Shown: one piece after another, positions 26,599 through 35,882 of the stretch
Numbering within the stretch: the stretch's first letter is position 1
How the letters are laid out: every line of letters begins with the position of its first letter
Origin: Mycolicibacterium celeriflavum
GTDB taxonomy: Bacteria; Actinomycetota; Actinomycetes; Mycobacteriales; Mycobacteriaceae
DNA: 64,000 nt
Direction: 5' to 3'
Assembly (NCBI RefSeq): GCF_010731795.1
Contig: NZ_AP022591.1
Span: 3,534,001-3,598,000 of the forward strand
Position numbers and translations under genes: made by a program
The notes under the pieces: generated by a model
Databases searched by the model: none
What the model saw: only the letters and a program-made list of their open reading frames with translations
Told to the model about the DNA's origin: nothing

Positions 26599-27375
26599 TC
26601 AGGGAATGCCGCCGTCGACGCGGATGATCGAGCCCGACGTATAGCTCGACGCATCCGACATCAGATACAGTGCGGCGCCGACGATCTCGGGCGGCTCACC
26701 GAGCCGCTTCAAAGCGAAATGCTGTGCGCCCGCCGTCGTCGCCGGAATGTCCCACGCCTTGCTGATGTCGGTGAGGAACGGGCCCGGCATCAGCGTGTTG
26801 ACCCGCACGGTCGGGCCGTACGCTAGCGCGAGCCCCTCGGTCAACGCGTTGAGGCCCGCCTTGGCCGCCGAGTAGGGCAGCTGTTCGGGCCGGGGCCGGC
26901 GCGAACCGCTCGAGCTGACGTTGATGATCGAGCCGCCACCGTCGGCGACCATCCGTTCGCCGACGAGGGCGGACAACCGGAACGGACCCTTCAGGTTGAG
27001 GTTGATCACCGCATCGAACAGCTTTTCCGGCACCGACGGCAGCGACTCGTACAGCGGTGACATGCCGGCGTTGTTGACCAGGACGTCGACCTTGCCGAAC
27101 CGGTCATAGGCCGCGTCGACCAAACCGTCGAGCTCATCCCACCGCCCGACGTGCACCCGATAGGGCAACGCGGCGCGCCCAGTCGCCGCAGCGATCTCCT
27201 CGGCGGTCGCGAGGCAGGAGTCGTATTTGCGGCTCGCGATCACGACGTCGGCGCCGCAGCGCGCCGCGGCGAACGCCATCTCCCGCCCCAGCCCGCGGCT
27301 GCCGCCGGTGACCAGCACCACGCGGTCGGTCAGGTCGAACAGTTGGTCGGCGTACCCGCGAGAAGACACAGCCAT
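26599..27375 (-). CDS. Short-chain dehydrogenase/reductase
   Basis: The 258-residue classical SDR has the cofactor motif VTGGSRGLGREMA, NNAGMSP, the catalytic Ser in NVSSSGS, and YSAAKAG carrying the Tyr and Lys. The Arg after the Rossmann glycine-rich loop (ASRKYDSC) points to NADP preference. Substrate unknown. It starts at 27375 and is divergent from the phosphatase gene at 27387, only 11 bases away. Confidence 0.86.
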   Translation of the reverse strand: MAVSSRGYADQLFDLTDRVVLVTGGSRGLGREMAFAAARCGADVVIASRKYDSCLATAEEIAAATGRAALPYRVHVGRWDELDGLVDAAYDRFGKVDVLVNNAGMSPLYESLPSVPEKLFDAVINLNLKGPFRLSALVGERMVADGGGSIINVSSSGSRRPRPEQLPYSAAKAGLNALTEGLALAYGPTVRVNTLMPGPFLTDISKAWDIPATTAGAQHFALKRLGEPPEIVGAALYLMSDASSYTSGSIIRVDGGIP

Positions 27376-27386
27376 ATGGTGTCACG

Positions 27387-27989
27387 GTGCAGTTGCTCAT
27401 CATCCGACACGCGCTGCCCCTGCGCAGCGAGCCCGGCCGGGGCTCCGACCCCGACCTCTCCGAAGAAGGCGTCGAACAGGCCAAACGCCTACCCGATGCG
27501 CTCGCCCGGTTTCCGATATCGCGGCTCGTCAGCAGCCCGCAGCGGCGCGCGATCCAAACGGCGCAGCCGGTCGCCGACGCCTTGGGACTCCAGATAGGCG
27601 TCGACGACCGCCTCGCCGAGTACGACCGCGACCTCTCGCACTACACCCCGGTCGAGGAGATCTCCGAGGAGGACATGCGGCGCCTGGCCAACGGCGAGCT
27701 GCCCAGCGGGGTGGACCAGTCGGCGTTTCTCACCCGCGTCAAGGCCGGGGTGGCCGACATCGTCAGGGCCGCCGACCGGGAGGACACCGTCGCGCTGTTC
27801 AGCCACGGCGGCGTCATCAACGCACTGGTCCACGACGTCATGTGCACCGAGCGCCTGCTGTGCGTACAGGTCGACTACGCGGGCATCACCCGGCTGCTGT
27901 GGTCGTCCTCGCGCGAGACGTTCTTCGTGGCGGGTGTGAACGCGACCGAGCACGTATGGGATCTGCTGCCGAGAAATCAGCAGTGGTAG
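27387..27989 (+). CDS. Histidine phosphatase (phosphoglycerate mutase-like)
   Basis: The 200-residue protein has the phosphohistidine motif as IIRHALPLRSE (RHA instead of the commoner RHG), an SSPQRRAIQTA loop, and the second catalytic His in LFSHGGVINAL. It is probably a phosphatase rather than a true mutase. GTG 27387 is the start. It is followed ten bases later by the phosphotransferase gene and is probably in one operon with it. Confidence 0.85.
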   Translation: MQLLIIRHALPLRSEPGRGSDPDLSEEGVEQAKRLPDALARFPISRLVSSPQRRAIQTAQPVADALGLQIGVDDRLAEYDRDLSHYTPVEEISEEDMRRLANGELPSGVDQSAFLTRVKAGVADIVRAADREDTVALFSHGGVINALVHDVMCTERLLCVQVDYAGITRLLWSSSRETFFVAGVNATEHVWDLLPRNQQW

Positions 27990-27999
27990 ACAAGTCCCC

Positions 28000-29037
28000 G
28001 TGACCACCTCCCTGGAAGGGCTCGACCTCGACGCCCTGGACCGTCACCTTCGTTCGGAGGGCATTCCGCGGTCCGGTGACCTACGCGCCGAGCTCATCTC
28101 CGGCGGCCGGTCCAACCTGACCTTCCTGATCGCCGACGATGAGTCGAAGTGGGTGCTGCGCCGCCCACCGCTGCACGGCCTGACGCCGTCGGCCCACGAC
28201 ATGGCTCGCGAGTACAAGGTCGTCGCCGCTCTGCAGAACACCGCCGTCCCCGTCGCCCGCGCCGTGACCATGCGCAACGACGACTCCGTGCTCGGCGCGC
28301 CGTTCCAAATGGTCGAGTACGTGCCAGGCCGCGTCATCCGCCACACCGACGAACTCGAAGCGCTCGGCGGCAAGGACGAGGTCGACGCCTGCGTGGACGC
28401 CCTGATCAAGGTGCTCGCCGACCTGCACGCGCTGGATCCCGAAGAGGTCGGCCTCGGCGACTTCGGCAAGCCCACCGGATACCTCGAACGGCAGGTCAAG
28501 CGTTGGGGTGGCCAGTGGGAGCTGGTGCGGCGCGACATCAATGGCGGGGACGAACGCGACAACGACGTCAAGCGGCTGCACTCGGCGCTGGCTGAGGCGA
28601 TCCCGCCGCAGCGCCGCAGCTCGATCGTGCACGGCGACTACCGCATCGACAACACGATGCTCGACGCGACCGACGGCACCAAGGTGCTGGCGGTGCTGGA
28701 CTGGGAGATGTCGACCCTCGGCGACCCGATCAGCGACGCCGCCCTGATGTGCGTCTACCGCCATCCGATGTTCAACCTGGTGCACGCCGACGCGGCGTGG
28801 GCCTCACCGCTCATCCCGACGGCCGACGAACTGGCGCAACGCTATTCGGCGGCATCCGGTCAGCCGCTGGACCACTGGGAGTTCTACATGGGGCTGGCGT
28901 ACTTCAAGCTGGCGATCATCGCCGCCGGCATCGCCTACCGCGGCCGGGTGGGCGGCGCGGCGCCGGACTTCGTCACCATGGTCGACGACGCGGTGGCGCC
29001 GTTGATCGCCGCGGGACTCGAATCGCTGAAGGCTTAA
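28000..29037 (+). CDS. Phosphotransferase-family protein (FadE36/ACAD10-like)
   Basis: The 345-residue protein has the APH fold with the catalytic loop IVHGDYRIDNTMLD and the metal loop VLDWEMSTLGDP, and the N-terminal LISGGRSNLTFLIAD typical of the kinase domain of ACAD10/11. The M. tuberculosis positional equivalent Rv3761c is annotated fadE36, a misleading name because it is a kinase fold rather than an acyl-CoA dehydrogenase. It may phosphorylate a hydroxyacyl or other small substrate. The last four bases overlap the convergent LapA-like gene. Confidence 0.82.
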   Translation: MTTSLEGLDLDALDRHLRSEGIPRSGDLRAELISGGRSNLTFLIADDESKWVLRRPPLHGLTPSAHDMAREYKVVAALQNTAVPVARAVTMRNDDSVLGAPFQMVEYVPGRVIRHTDELEALGGKDEVDACVDALIKVLADLHALDPEEVGLGDFGKPTGYLERQVKRWGGQWELVRRDINGGDERDNDVKRLHSALAEAIPPQRRSSIVHGDYRIDNTMLDATDGTKVLAVLDWEMSTLGDPISDAALMCVYRHPMFNLVHADAAWASPLIPTADELAQRYSAASGQPLDHWEFYMGLAYFKLAIIAAGIAYRGRVGGAAPDFVTMVDDAVAPLIAAGLESLKA

Positions 29038-29423
29038 CGCAGCGCCGCTCGGTAGTTCTTCTTCGCGGCGCGGCGCAACTGGACCATGCGCGCCGCCCCG
29101 GCCAGCGAGGCGATGAGTCCGCCGCACACCGCGGCGAGCAGGATCGCCACGCCCAGTGGCAAGTGCCACCGCCAGCCGAGGAAGGCGAACTGAGCCGAAT
29201 CGGTGTTCTGTGTGATGAAGATCAGCAACACGATCAGGATCAGGAAGCCCCCGATGACCGCGGACCACAGTGCGGCCGCGCGGGTGAAGCGGACCTGGTC
29301 GATCGACGGCGAGGTGTGATCGGCGATCTCGCCGTCCGTCGGCGGAACCGGCGGCCCGGGGTTGGGCCGATCGTAGGGTTCCGGCTCGTGCTGCGCTGAC
29401 GCCCCATGCGAATCGGTGCTCAT
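29034..29423 (-). CDS. LapA/DUF1049-like membrane protein
   Basis: The 129-residue protein has a Pro-rich cytoplasmic N-terminus of about 50 residues and two membrane helices (about 55-77 and 90-112). FITQNTDSAQFAFLGWRWHLPLGVA between them is the LapA pattern, here read as two shorter blocks. A basic C-terminus follows. Function unknown. The start is ATG 29423; an extension to 29495 has no support. Confidence 0.8.
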   Translation of the reverse strand: MSTDSHGASAQHEPEPYDRPNPGPPVPPTDGEIADHTSPSIDQVRFTRAAALWSAVIGGFLILIVLLIFITQNTDSAQFAFLGWRWHLPLGVAILLAAVCGGLIASLAGAARMVQLRRAAKKNYRAALR

Positions 29424-29536
29424 GGGTTTATCTTTGCCCTTTCCGGGCGCCGACGAACCACTTTGGCTCCGACGGTGCCGATCAGCCCGCGGCAAACGCG
29501 GGCGTAGCTGCGGCGATGTCGATAGTGTCGGTCTTC

Positions 29537-30490
29537 ATGACCGTGCTGCCGCGACGTGTGAGCGGGCCTTTCGCCGCGGCAGCGGTCACATTCGTCGTTC
29601 TGCTGAGCGCGGCCTGCGGAAGCTCCAACCCGCTCGGTGGGGGCGAGATCTCCGGTGACCTCAAGACGATCGCCGTCGGGTCGGCGGACTTCACGGAGTC
29701 GAAGATCATCGCCGAGATCTACGCCCAGGCGCTGGAAGCCAACGACTTCACCGTGCGCCGCCAGTTCGGCATCGGCAGCCGCGAGACCTACATCCCCGCC
29801 GTCCAGGACCACTCCATCGACCTGATTCCGGAGTACACCGGCAACCTGCTGCAGTACTTCGACGAAGACACCACCGCCACCACCCCCGATGCGGTGCTGC
29901 TCGCACTGTTCAAGGTGCTTCCCGGCGACCTGTCGATCCTGAACCCGTCGCCGGCGCAAGACAAGGACACCCTCGCGGTGACCGAGGCGACCGCGCAGCG
30001 GTGGAACCTCAAGACCATCGGCGATCTGGCCGAGCACTCCGCCGAGGTGAAAGTCGGTGCGCCGTCGGAGTTTCAGACGCGCATCACCGGGCTTGTCGGG
30101 CTCAAAGACGCCTATGACCTCGACATCGCACCGGCGAACTTCGTCGCCATCAGCGACGGCGGCGGCCCGGCGACCGTCGATGCCCTCAACAGCGGGGCGG
30201 TCACCGCCGCGAACATCTTCAGCACCTCACCAGCGATCGAGCAGAACAACCTCGTCGTCCTCGAGGACCCCGAGAACGTCTTCCTCGCCGCCAACGTGGT
30301 GCCGCTGGTGGCTTCGCAGAAGAAGTCGACCGAACTCAAGACCGTGCTCGACGCGGTCAGCGCGAAACTGACCACCGACGCCCTGGTGGCGCTCAACATC
30401 TCGGTCGAGGGCAACCGGGGCGTCGATCCCGACGAAGCGGCCCGAAAGTGGATTGCCGACAACGGTTTCGACAAGCCGGTGGGCAATTGA
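29537..30490 (+). CDS. proX: Osmoprotectant ABC transporter, substrate-binding lipoprotein ProX
   Basis: The 317-residue lipoprotein has lipobox LSAAC at about residue 27 and the OpuAC-type binding domain (VGSADFTESKIIAEIYAQ, GIGSRETYIPA, DLIPEYTGNLL). It captures quaternary ammonium compounds such as glycine betaine. ATG 29537 gives a compact Arg-Arg n-region; ATG 29516 is an alternative. It is the first gene of proX-proV-proW-proZ, as in Rv3759c-Rv3756c. Confidence 0.92.
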   Translation: MTVLPRRVSGPFAAAAVTFVVLLSAACGSSNPLGGGEISGDLKTIAVGSADFTESKIIAEIYAQALEANDFTVRRQFGIGSRETYIPAVQDHSIDLIPEYTGNLLQYFDEDTTATTPDAVLLALFKVLPGDLSILNPSPAQDKDTLAVTEATAQRWNLKTIGDLAEHSAEVKVGAPSEFQTRITGLVGLKDAYDLDIAPANFVAISDGGGPATVDALNSGAVTAANIFSTSPAIEQNNLVVLEDPENVFLAANVVPLVASQKKSTELKTVLDAVSAKLTTDALVALNISVEGNRGVDPDEAARKWIADNGFDKPVGN

Positions 30491-31596
30491 TCACGTTCGC
30501 CGACGTCACGAAGCGCTACCCGGACGGCACCGTCGCGGTCGACGAGCTCAGCTTGGAGGTCCCCGAGGGCACGCTGACGGTTTTCGTCGGACCGTCGGGC
30601 TGCGGCAAGACCACCTCGATGCGGATGATCAACCGGATGATCGAGCCGACCTCGGGCACGCTGACAGTCGACGGCCGGGACGTCAGCGAGGTGGATCCGG
30701 TCAAGCTGCGGCTCGGCATCGGCTACGTGATCCAGAGCGCCGGGCTGATGCCGCATCTGCGGGTCGTCGACAACGTGGCCACCGTGCCGGTGCTTCAAGG
30801 CCAATCACGGCGCAGCGCAAGACGATCCGCGCTGCAGGTGATGGAGCGGGTGGGGCTGGACACCAAGCTCGCCGACCGCTATCCCGCCCAGCTCTCGGGC
30901 GGTCAGCAACAGCGCGTCGGGGTGGCCCGGGCGCTCGCCGCCGACCCGCCGATCCTGTTGATGGACGAGCCGTTCAGCGCTGTCGACCCGGTGGTGCGCG
31001 AGGACCTGCAGACCGAAATCGCCCGGTTGCAAAGCGAATTGCGCAAGACCATCGTGTTCGTCACCCACGACATCGACGAGGCGGTCAAGCTCGGCGACAA
31101 GGTGGCGGTGTTCGGCCGCGGCGGCGTGCTGCGGCAGTACGCCGACCCGGCTTTCGTGCTGTCCAACCCCGCCGACGAGGAGGTGGCGGCATTCGTCGGC
31201 GCCGACCGCGGCTACCGCGGCCTGCAGTTCTTCCACGCCACCGGGCTGCCGCTGCACGACATCGACCACGTCGACGAAGACGACATCGACGCGCTGCAGT
31301 TGGCCCCCGGCGACTGGACGCTGGTCACGAAGGGGAACGGCAAGCCGTATGCGTGGATCAACGCCGACGGTGTGGCGCTGCACCGCAAGGGAAGTTCGCT
31401 TCACGACAGCACCATCGGCGGCGGATCGCTGTTCCGGCCGGACGGCACGCTGCGGCATGCGCTCGACGCGGCGCTGTCCTCGCCGAGTGGCCTGGGGGTC
31501 GCGGTCGACGAGCACGGGCGGGTGATCGGCGGGGTGAAGGCCGAGGACGTGCTGGCCGCACTCGACAAGCAGCGCCGCCTGCCGGAGTTGGGTTAG
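30487..31596 (+). CDS. proV: Osmoprotectant ABC transporter, ATPase ProV
   Basis: The 369-residue ATPase has Walker A GPSGCGKTT, signature LSGGQQQRVGVARA and Walker B ILLMDEPFSAVDP, followed by a C-terminal regulatory region of about 110 residues in the place of CBS domains. The start is an unusual TTG at 30487 that overlaps the proX stop (TTGA), so translation depends on coupling. It energises uptake by ProW and ProZ. Confidence 0.92.
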   Translation: MITFADVTKRYPDGTVAVDELSLEVPEGTLTVFVGPSGCGKTTSMRMINRMIEPTSGTLTVDGRDVSEVDPVKLRLGIGYVIQSAGLMPHLRVVDNVATVPVLQGQSRRSARRSALQVMERVGLDTKLADRYPAQLSGGQQQRVGVARALAADPPILLMDEPFSAVDPVVREDLQTEIARLQSELRKTIVFVTHDIDEAVKLGDKVAVFGRGGVLRQYADPAFVLSNPADEEVAAFVGADRGYRGLQFFHATGLPLHDIDHVDEDDIDALQLAPGDWTLVTKGNGKPYAWINADGVALHRKGSSLHDSTIGGGSLFRPDGTLRHALDAALSSPSGLGVAVDEHGRVIGGVKAEDVLAALDKQRRLPELG

Positions 31597-31599
31597 CGC

Positions 31600-32265
31600 A
31601 TGCGCTACCTGCTCACCCACCTCGACGACCTGTGGGCGTTGACGCTGATCCATCTGCGGCTGTCGCTGATCCCGATCGTTCTCGGGCTGATCATCGCGGT
31701 GCCGTTGGGCGCTGCGGTCCAGCGGACCACCACGGTGCGACGGCTGACCACGATCACCGCGAGCATCGTGTTCACCGTTCCGTCGCTGGCCTTGTTCGTG
31801 GTGCTGCCGCTGGTCATCCCGACGCGAATCCTCGACGAGGCGAACGTGATCGTCGCGCTGACGCTCTACACCGTCGCACTGCTCGTGCGAGCGGTGCCCG
31901 AGGCGTTGGACGCGGTGTCGCCGACGGTGCTCGACGCCGCGACGGCGGTCGGTTACCGGCCCTTGACCCGGATGGTCAAAGTCGAGCTGCCGCTGGCACT
32001 TCCGGTTCTGACGGCCAGTCTGCGGGTGGTCGCCGTCACCAACATCTCGATGGTGGCGGTGGGTTCTGTGATCGGCATCGGCGGGCTGGGCACCTGGTTC
32101 ACCGAGGGCTACCAGGCCAACAAGAGTGGTCAGATCGTAGCGGGCATCATCGCCATCTTCCTGTTGGCGATCCTCATCGACACGTTGATCATGCTGTCGG
32201 GCAGAGCGCTCACACCCTGGACGCGCGCAGCGCGCACCGATCGGCGCAAGGCGGTTGCCGCGTGA
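31600..32265 (+). CDS. proW: Osmoprotectant ABC transporter, permease ProW
   Basis: The 221-residue permease has five or so membrane helices and the BPD coupling motif DAATAVGYRPLTRMVKVELPLALP (EAA loop). It is followed by IGIGGLGTWF. It forms the membrane channel with ProZ. It starts three bases after proV and overlaps proZ by four bases. Confidence 0.9.
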   Translation: MRYLLTHLDDLWALTLIHLRLSLIPIVLGLIIAVPLGAAVQRTTTVRRLTTITASIVFTVPSLALFVVLPLVIPTRILDEANVIVALTLYTVALLVRAVPEALDAVSPTVLDAATAVGYRPLTRMVKVELPLALPVLTASLRVVAVTNISMVAVGSVIGIGGLGTWFTEGYQANKSGQIVAGIIAIFLLAILIDTLIMLSGRALTPWTRAARTDRRKAVAA

Positions 32266-33068
32266 GCCCGATGAGCTTTTTGACCGAGGCGCTGTCCTAC
32301 CTCTTCACCGCGGCCAACTGGGGCGGACCGGCCGGCCTGACCGCCCGCCTGCTCGAACACCTGCTGTACACGGCCGTCGCGGTGTTCTTCTCGGCCCTCA
32401 TCGCGGTCCCGATCGGGATGCTCATCGGCCACACCGGCCGCGGCACATTCCTCGTGGTGACCGGGGTCAACGCTTTGCGGGCGCTGCCGACGCTCGGCGT
32501 GCTGCTGCTCGGCGTGCTGCTGTGGGGTCTGGGGCTCATACCGCCGACGGTCGCACTGATGCTGCTGGGTATCCCGCCCTTGCTGGCGGGCACCTACGCG
32601 GGAATCGCCAACGTCGATCGCGCGGTCGTCGATGCCGCGCGGTCGATGGGCATGACCGAGCGGCGCATCCTGCTGCGGGTGGAGGCGCCGATCGCGTTGC
32701 CGTTGATCCTCAACGGGTTGCGCACCGCCACGCTGCAGATCGTTGCCACCGCAACGGTTGCCGCGTACGCCAGCCTCGGCGGGCTGGGCCGCTACCTGAT
32801 CGACGGCATCAAGGTGCGGCAGTTCCAACTGGCGTTGGTCGGCGCGCTGATGGTGACCGCGCTGGCGCTGCTCCTCGACGCCGCGCTCGCGTTCGCGGTA
32901 TGGGCTTCGGTGCCGGGGACCGGTCGGCTCCGGAGATCGTCCATGCCGCAGCCGCTGCTCAGTGACGAAGTCGTCCTCGAATCCCCTCGGCGCGCAACAT
33001 CACAGACCGCCGGGAAAACCGCCGCCCAAGCACGTTACGAACGGGGCGATCCTTCGCATACGGTATAG
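32262..33068 (+). CDS. proZ: Osmoprotectant ABC transporter, permease ProZ
   Basis: The 268-residue permease has the EAA coupling segment DAARSMGMTERRILLRVE and the conserved ASLGGLGRYL. It starts at GTG 32262 inside the proW stop; ATG 32271 is a possible alternative. The C-terminal 50 residues are hydrophilic and likely cytoplasmic. It closes the proXVWZ operon and is two bases from the next gene. Confidence 0.9.
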   Translation: MSPMSFLTEALSYLFTAANWGGPAGLTARLLEHLLYTAVAVFFSALIAVPIGMLIGHTGRGTFLVVTGVNALRALPTLGVLLLGVLLWGLGLIPPTVALMLLGIPPLLAGTYAGIANVDRAVVDAARSMGMTERRILLRVEAPIALPLILNGLRTATLQIVATATVAAYASLGGLGRYLIDGIKVRQFQLALVGALMVTALALLLDAALAFAVWASVPGTGRLRRSSMPQPLLSDEVVLESPRRATSQTAGKTAAQARYERGDPSHTV

Positions 33069-33070
33069 GG

Positions 33071-33661
33071 GTGAGTGAAGCAGGTGGCTCCGAGAAGTCA
33101 TGGCCGGCGATCCTGACCTGGCGGGCGCACGACGTGCCGCGGATGGAATCGGTCCGGGTTCATGTGTCGGGCAACCGCATCAAGGCCTACGGCAGGATCG
33201 TGGCCGCCGCTACACCGTCGCACCCGGCGTTCTCGGCCTCCTACGACCTGGTGACCGACGAGGCCGGCGCCACCAAGCGACTTTCCATGACGGTCACGCT
33301 CGCCGAGCGGGAACGGCAGCTGTCGATCGCTCGTGACGAAGAGAACATGTGGCTGGTCCAGCAGCACACCGGCGAGTCGCACCGCGCCGCCTACGACGGT
33401 GCGCTCGACGTCGACGTGATCTTCAGCCCGTTCTTCAATGCGCTGCCGATCCGGCGCACCCGGCTCTATCAACGCTCAGACTCGATCAGCTGTCCGGTGG
33501 TGTACGTGCGACTGCCGGAAATGTCCGTCGAAACCGCGGTGATCAGCTACAGCAGCGCCGAAGACGGCATCAAGCTGCACTCGCCCGTCGCCGAGACCAC
33601 GATCAGCGTGGACTCCGACGGGTTCATCCTCGACTACCCAGGGCTGGCAGAGCGGATCTGA
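33071..33661 (+). CDS. Putative glycolipid-binding protein (DUF1089; Rv3755c-like)
   Basis: The 196-residue protein is the glycolipid-binding beta-barrel type with [20 protein letters not shown], split between strand landmarks near residues 16-35, and the [19 protein letters not shown] block. It may bind a lipid in the cytoplasm or at the membrane; no signal is present. It starts at GTG 33071, two bases after proZ, and its end overlaps the convergent tyrA gene by 38 bases. Confidence 0.8.
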   Translation: MSEAGGSEKSWPAILTWRAHDVPRMESVRVHVSGNRIKAYGRIVAAATPSHPAFSASYDLVTDEAGATKRLSMTVTLAERERQLSIARDEENMWLVQQHTGESHRAAYDGALDVDVIFSPFFNALPIRRTRLYQRSDSISCPVVYVRLPEMSVETAVISYSSAEDGIKLHSPVAETTISVDSDGFILDYPGLAERI

Positions 33662-34583
33662 TCACCCCGCCGGCGCGGCCCGCGGCGGCGAGTTCCTCGC
33701 GCCACCGATCCTCTCCGACGACGACGGTGACGATCTCCGGCCTGCTGAAGTTGTCGTAGCGGATTCGGGCGGCGTGGCCGGTCTCCACGATGTCGGTCAA
33801 CGGTTTGTGCTCGGCCAGCGCGTCGCGCGCATGGTGAAGCAGGTCCAGTGCGCGATCCAGCACCGGTAGCAGTTCCTCGGCGTTGGCCTCACACATCGCC
33901 CGCACCAGATCCGGCGCGGTCGCTGCCACCCGGGTGCCGTCGCGGAACGACCCCGCCGCGAGAGCGAACGCCAACGGCACCTCGCCCGCGGTGGCGGCGA
34001 GCGCCTCGGCCAGCAGGTGCGGCAGGTGCGAGATCGTCGCTGCGGCGGCGTCATGTTCATCGGAGCGGGCGGGGACGACGACAGCGCCGCAGTCCAGCGC
34101 GAGGTCCATCACCAGCGTCCAAACCCCGGGGTCGACGTGGTCGTCGACGCTGATCACCCACGGCGCGCCGACGAACAACCGGGCGTTGCCGGCCGCCCAC
34201 CCGGAGTGCGCCGTGCCCGCCATCGGATGACCGCCGACGAACCGCTCCAGCAGTCCGAACGACTGGACCTCCTGCAGCACAGCGGTTTTCACGCTGGTCA
34301 CGTCGGTCAGCGGGCACCCCGGTGCCGTTTCGCGGATGCGGCCCAGCAGCTGAGTCAATGCGGGCACCGGTACCGCCAGCACGATCAACGCATTGCCCGC
34401 CGCCGCGCGAGCGAGCGTGCCATCGAGATCTTCGCTGGCGTCGAACCCGTCGGCCACCGCCGCCTGGACGGCCTCCAGCGACCGGTTGTACCCGAAGACG
34501 TCGCGCCCGGCGGCCGCCGCCGCACGCATCACCGAACCCCCGATCAGCCCGAGGCCGAGCACGCAAACCGGTGTGTTGGTCAC
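33624..34583 (-). CDS. tyrA: Prephenate dehydrogenase TyrA
   Basis: The 319-residue NAD(P)-dependent enzyme converts prephenate to 4-hydroxyphenylpyruvate (or arogenate to tyrosine). It has the cofactor loop [12 protein letters not shown], the catalytic region [10 protein letters not shown] and [13 protein letters not shown], which carries the conserved His and Arg-adjacent segment. There is no ACT domain, so feedback control is likely by direct means or absent. It matches Rv3754 in position. Confidence 0.93.
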   Translation of the reverse strand: MTNTPVCVLGLGLIGGSVMRAAAAAGRDVFGYNRSLEAVQAAVADGFDASEDLDGTLARAAAGNALIVLAVPVPALTQLLGRIRETAPGCPLTDVTSVKTAVLQEVQSFGLLERFVGGHPMAGTAHSGWAAGNARLFVGAPWVISVDDHVDPGVWTLVMDLALDCGAVVVPARSDEHDAAAATISHLPHLLAEALAATAGEVPLAFALAAGSFRDGTRVAATAPDLVRAMCEANAEELLPVLDRALDLLHHARDALAEHKPLTDIVETGHAARIRYDNFSRPEIVTVVVGEDRWREELAAAGRAGGVIRSALPALGSRG

Positions 34584-34677
34584 CCGTCAAGGTTGGCACA
34601 TCCAGAGCCGCCGACCGACGTCAGGCTTGGTGCCTTTTCCTGGTCAAGGGCATGGTCGGCGACTACCGTATGCCGAC

Positions 34678-35199
34678 ATGGGAGCACAGCGTGCACCGGC
34701 GCGGGAGCAGTCCGTCGAAACCCCCGACGGCTTCGGCGTTGCGGTCGTCCGGGAGGACGGCAAGTGGCGTTGCGCACCGTTGCGCCGCGCTGCACTGAGC
34801 AGCCTGGCCGCCGCCGAGACCGAGCTCCGCGAGATTCGCAGCGCCGGAGCGGTGTTCGGGCTGCTCGACATCGACGACGAGTTCTTCGTGATCGTGCGGC
34901 CCGCGCCTTCGGGCACGCGGTTGTTGCTCTCGGATGCCACCGCGGCGCTGGATTACGACATCGCCGCCGAGGCGCTGGAGAAGCTCGACGCCGACATCGA
35001 GGCCGAGGAACTGGAGGAGGCCGAACCCTTCGAGGAGGGCGATCTCGGCCTGCTTTCCGACGTCGGCCTGCCGGAGGCGGTGCTCGGCGTCATCCTCGAC
35101 GAATCCGACCTGTACGCCGACGAACAGTTGGGCAGGATCGCGCGGGAGATGGGATTCGCCGACGAACTATCGGCCGTGCTGGACCGCTTGGGTCGGTGA
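34678..35199 (+). CDS. tRNA adenosine deaminase-associated protein (Rv3753c-like)
   Basis: The 173-residue acidic protein belongs to the actinobacterial family found beside tadA. It has the conserved segments EDGKWRCAPLRRAAL and FGLLDIDDEFFVIVRP, a Glu-rich stretch (EAEELEEAEPFEEGD), and a C-terminal GRIAREMGFADEL. Its role is unproven. It starts at ATG 34678 and is followed by tadA after 22 bases. Confidence 0.85.
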   Translation: MGAQRAPAREQSVETPDGFGVAVVREDGKWRCAPLRRAALSSLAAAETELREIRSAGAVFGLLDIDDEFFVIVRPAPSGTRLLLSDATAALDYDIAAEALEKLDADIEAEELEEAEPFEEGDLGLLSDVGLPEAVLGVILDESDLYADEQLGRIAREMGFADELSAVLDRLGR

Positions 35200-35221
35200 A
35201 ACCGACATCGAGCAGGGGTCG

Positions 35222-35677
35222 GTGACCGACGAGGCGCTGATCCGCGCCGCCCTCGAGGCTGCGTCCACCGCCGGCCCCCGCGACGTGCCGATCGGCGCGG
35301 TCGTGGTCTCCGCTGACGGCACCGAACTGGCCCGCGCCGCCAATGCGCGCGAAGCCCTCGGCGACCCCACCGCGCACGCGGAGATCCTCGCGATCCGCGC
35401 GGCCGCGGCGGTGCTCGGCGACGGCTGGCGGCTGGAGGGCACGACGCTGGCCGTCACCGTCGAGCCCTGCACGATGTGCGCGGGCGCGCTCGTGATGGCG
35501 CGCGTGGCGCGCGTGGTGTTCGGCGCCTGGGAGCCCAAGACCGGAGCCGTCGGATCGCTGTGGGATGTGGTGCGCGACAGGCGGCTGACGCATCGGGCCC
35601 AGGTGCGCGGGGGGGTGCTGGCCGAGCAGTGCGCGGCACCGCTGGAGGAGTTCTTCGCCCGGCAGCGATTGGAGTAG
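35222..35677 (+). CDS. tadA: tRNA(Arg) adenosine-34 deaminase TadA
   Basis: TadA deaminates A34 to inosine in tRNA-Arg(ACG), which is encoded at 24875. The 151-residue protein has the zinc motifs TAHAEI and EPCTMC with the catalytic Glu in HAE, and the usual deaminase fold. GTG 35222 is chosen with GGGG three bases upstream (AGGGGTCGGTG), a tight but usable site. It lies next to its associated protein and 29 bases upstream of tRNA-Ser(CGA). Confidence 0.92.
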   Translation: MTDEALIRAALEAASTAGPRDVPIGAVVVSADGTELARAANAREALGDPTAHAEILAIRAAAAVLGDGWRLEGTTLAVTVEPCTMCAGALVMARVARVVFGAWEPKTGAVGSLWDVVRDRRLTHRAQVRGGVLAEQCAAPLEEFFARQRLE

Positions 35678-35706
35678 AAGGGTCCGCGCCCGGTAAGCTG
35701 CCACAC

Positions 35707-35794
35707 GGTGGCGTGTCCGAGCGGCCTAAGGAGCACGCCTCGAAAGCGTGTGACGGGTAACCCCCGTCCGAGGGTTCAAATCCCTCCGCCACCG
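35707..35794 (+). tRNA. tRNA-Ser(CGA)
   Basis: Acceptor arms GGTGGCG (35707-35713) and CGCCACC (35787-35793) pair perfectly. The anticodon loop CTCGAAA gives CGA. The arms are identical to those of tRNA-Ser(UGA) at 18164. The T-loop is canonical and no CCA is encoded. Confidence 0.95.
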
Positions 35795-35882
35795 CCACAA
35801 GGCTCAGGCATTATTGTCGGATCCGTCACTGAAGCAGAGGTCGAGGCGACCGCGGTGACCAACGCGAGAGAATTGGTTACAT

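Noticed and set aside
28000..29037. Acyl-CoA dehydrogenase, as suggested by the name fadE36
   Set aside because: The sequence has kinase-fold motifs (HGDYRIDN and LDWE) and no acyl-CoA dehydrogenase features.
30453..33068. An 871-codon plus-strand frame across proV, proW and into proZ
   Set aside because: Only its last part (from 32262) is proZ. The rest is an Arg/Ala-rich shadow of proV and proW in another frame, as expected in high-GC DNA.
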